From positions 1,922,001 through 1,986,000 of the forward strand of contig NZ_CP024047.1 in assembly GCF_003430825.1 (NCBI RefSeq): DNA of 64,000 nt, read 5' to 3'. Position 1 is the first letter of the stretch. Each line of letters begins with the position of its first letter. The notes under the pieces were generated by a model. That model was not told where the DNA came from and ran no database searches. It was given only the letters and a program-made list of their open reading frames with translations. The stretch is from Natrarchaeobaculum sulfurireducens (lineage in GTDB: Archaea > Halobacteriota > Halobacteria > Halobacteriales > Natrialbaceae). Shown piece by piece: positions 63,401 to 64,000 of this stretch. A program made the translations under genes and the position numbers.

Positions 63401-63639
63401 ACTCGAGCGTGCAGGCAGGTCGGAACGAAGCGGTCGATTTCGAGACGTACACCGAAGTCATCGTTATCATGCCTGGGGCGGTCGTGCAACGGGGTGGGCC
63501 TGTGCCGTCTGTTGCTGATGGTGATTTCGATGCTACTGGAATGATATATTGTTCAAAAACGTGGGAAAGCGTCGGACCCGAGGCAGATATTGATTACTCT
63601 GACTGTAACAATCTCGAAGACGACTCGTCCCTTCCTTAA
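60487..63639 (+). CDS. Giant pilin-like surface protein, 1,050 residues
   Basis: The protein begins MSENSRSRNERSFSIAERGH and continues VPFAILAVLLLVSSVAAIAI, so an ERG/HVPF junction precedes a single hydrophobic helix. About 1,000 acidic extracellular residues follow, with several beta-rich and coiled segments and Cys pairs near residues 320-382 and at the end (YCSKTW, DCNNLE). It is far larger than any typical pilin and ends the operon. I recollect a DUF7286 family. It may be a tip, minor pilin or surface-anchored adhesin. Confidence 0.85.
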   Translation: MSENSRSRNERSFSIAERGHVPFAILAVLLLVSSVAAIAILEQRSEPRIDRDAELAMDRTETAAQSEFRTAVLEATHQAGGAPINSTAGSDVDAISSASDQSEAFRNYVKLLIYLEAADRLPTASQSVSHDTYSTVSVVPVSDAPDDGYIDPGEAIQRVDLEIGHYDDDVENGTVIATIQDVEFSAYAGGERVPAESRSITVSVGTPVFELNEKLIDYEAQLNAGFFEDGGLPNPTDPDGLGQELGVRLYPNAYMKASWNRFGAHPTNSPDDHDFEEVIHTDHTEVLTNQARFSIQEETFGTRDPYADRTMRPQYLCMALDVSTTVADVDLEIDLNDIVPSDNITFNEDLEDYVEQMEEGNESIGEHDNITVWINEELDFEEEVCDEGGLLNDWVFGDEATGDLPDVPPVSELLRDGIESMDVAEQEIELPVNDFSEASYLEYRLGSEDPIEYFEAEIDTIQNEIENEGGLVDEDVPNPSFDGEENYDASPHDIRDELYELSVTLDHDDPSVDRLPTPNSPGGSGWERTSLDRSVSDVSDVSVLIEPTGPGDEYVRDIYELEVEATTEVDASSYWVQRNETGAVIGTDSTATSRAVDIDVEFAIQSEYAFEAAGYYHESYDEFRVADDPIETDYDDHENVTFRTGARNAVTEVTGVSSYGTAESQLRSRLESTLDGTDPDTDNLGDVAIESVKERDGATLKTDDVLTSSERAEVLTALDEELEAVHNEFQDRWDEDPHSVKVGELTQTDETPPEQVKTHIQNNIETDLVDDGPYETPEEKARQQIRSAYFDRLYYWLDLADDDYNENVGQFDDTIDGATGGGVDGMNDALDFVQGFANADFNPEPEDLDGSPVHDDAQYEISGSPTYLTSVDIDRDRDPAIRGESETIMDTDSDAHHAPMAIQTDEFVPWPGSPALFYLPNKWYVTINSWTVDVRGEYARLEVSSTIGDPADSDRLTYVAEESPVYVDLSDDSSVQAGRNEAVDFETYTEVIVIMPGAVVQRGGPVPSVADGDFDATGMIYCSKTWESVGPEADIDYSDCNNLEDDSSLP

Positions 63640-63851
63640 CATTAAATTCATTTAATTGGTCCTGGTGAATCACTAGACGGCGGTGACTTCGGGTGAGAAA
63701 ATAGGTCGCTCGAGGCCCCACGCTGGAACAATCATGGCTGCAATCCCAACAGATCCTCCGACGGCGAACTGATTTGCCGGTCTCAGCAAGAGAGCAAGAC
63801 AGTACAACTTGGCGTAGTATGGCGATTCACCAGAGCCATTTAATTATGGTG
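63640..63851. other. Intergenic region at the right end with AT-rich border
   Basis: The base composition drops in GC after the stop of the giant gene. Imperfect inverted repeats (TTTAATTGGTCCTGGTGAATC near 63651 and GATTCACCAGAGCCATTTAA near 63824) flank about 150 bases, possibly an element's ends. The enclosed minus-strand frame is listed separately. Confidence 0.4.
63673..63843 (-). pseudogene. Possible membrane-protein remnant (56 codons)
   Basis: A minus-strand frame with no start reads LNGSGESPYYAKLYCLALLL, then RPANQFAVGGSVGIAAMIVP and AWGLERPIFSPEVTAV before a TAG. The hydrophobic middle and halophile-like tail suggest the end of a membrane protein. A stop codon closes it 57 codons upstream, so it is only a fragment. 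No family is recognised. Confidence 0.35.
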
Positions 63852-63998
63852 TTAGCTGTATGCTATGAGTCCCAGGTCATCAAGCGGTAGTATGATTATT
63901 CCATTTAAGATAACTGGGTAGTGAGGACTGTCTCTCTCGGTTTCTTTCTGCCATAGTAACTCTCCCGAATTTGGATCTACTGCCACCAAATCAAGTGG
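63852..63998 (-). CDS. PQQ-type beta-propeller repeat protein, C-terminal end (5' end outside window)
   Basis: The frame gives PLDLVAVDPNSGELLWQKET and continues ERDSPHYPVILNGIIILPLD to DLGLIAYS at the stop. The VAVDPNSGELLWQ motif is the tryptophan-docking signature of PQQ/YWTD-like propeller blades (BamB-like). The gene continues beyond the window. Codon use is AT-rich (TTA, CTA, ATA), unlike the pilus genes, which fits acquisition from elsewhere. Confidence 0.75.
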   Translation of the reverse strand, partial: PLDLVAVDPNSGELLWQKETERDSPHYPVILNGIIILPLDDLGLIAYS

Positions 63999-64000
63999 GT

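Overview
The window is a GC-rich haloarchaeal chromosome segment. The evidence is very acidic proteins, leaderless promoters with a TATA-like box about 25-30 nt before the start codon, archaeal information-processing genes (RNase P proteins Rpp30 and Pop5, 20S proteasome alpha, SBDS), a GTP cyclohydrolase III, Tat-type lipoprotein signals, tRNAs without encoded CCA, and a complete methylaspartate-cycle cluster. The last item fits acetate/lipid-assimilating haloarchaea of the Natrialbales or Haloarcula type. I cannot name the species.

Layout, left to right. 1-5.3 kb: a truncated DUF255 thioredoxin-domain protein, a soluble chemotaxis-type transducer and aconitase. 5.5-13 kb: a thyA-DHFR pair, a two-gene nuclease-helicase unit resembling the MrfB-MrfA mitomycin-repair pair, and purD. 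13-18.5 kb: a mobile-element zone with an IS605-like remnant, a class III aminotransferase, a PadR regulator unit, a MITE, an intact 929-bp IS5-type element with target duplications, and an Asp-rich Tat lipoprotein with tandem repeats. 19-25.7 kb: a zinc-ribbon protein, folD and glyA, a divergent CHAT-domain (caspase-like) protein, and a TbsP-type regulator. 25.9-29.3 kb: the archaeal rnp3-methyltransferase-rnp2-psmA-SBDS operon. 29.6-39.3 kb: hflX, a thiolase with an OB-fold partner, a second HhH/RNase H-like nuclease, a thioesterase, a HalOD1 protein, tRNA-Thr, a GNAT enzyme, pgk, a CBS protein and GTP cyclohydrolase III.

39.3-46 kb: the methylaspartate cycle, with mesaconate CoA-transferase divergent from glutamate mutase S and E, methylaspartate ammonia-lyase, mesaconyl-CoA hydratase and a CitE-type lyase. 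It is followed by a gene remnant cut by a second MITE copy and by tRNA-Ser. 46.5-50.7 kb: housekeeping and hypothetical genes, including an atypical uracil-DNA-glycosylase-like protein and an Mrp ATPase. 50.8-63.6 kb: a type IV pilus-like assembly locus with a HerA-like ATPase, a coiled-coil protein, a VirB11/PilB-type ATPase, a two-module TadC/PilC membrane protein and four or five pilin-like single-span proteins, the last of 1,050 residues. After 63.64 kb the sequence becomes AT-rich, with a coding remnant and the end of a PQQ-type beta-propeller gene.

Functional links. GlyA, FolD, ThyA and DHFR together make and recycle the one-carbon folates for thymidylate synthesis. Aconitase and the methylaspartate cluster belong to one anaplerotic route from acetyl-CoA. 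The strongest candidates for little-described biology are the CHAT protein, the HhH-nuclease/helicase pair and the pilus-like locus with its array of large pseudopilin-like subunits.
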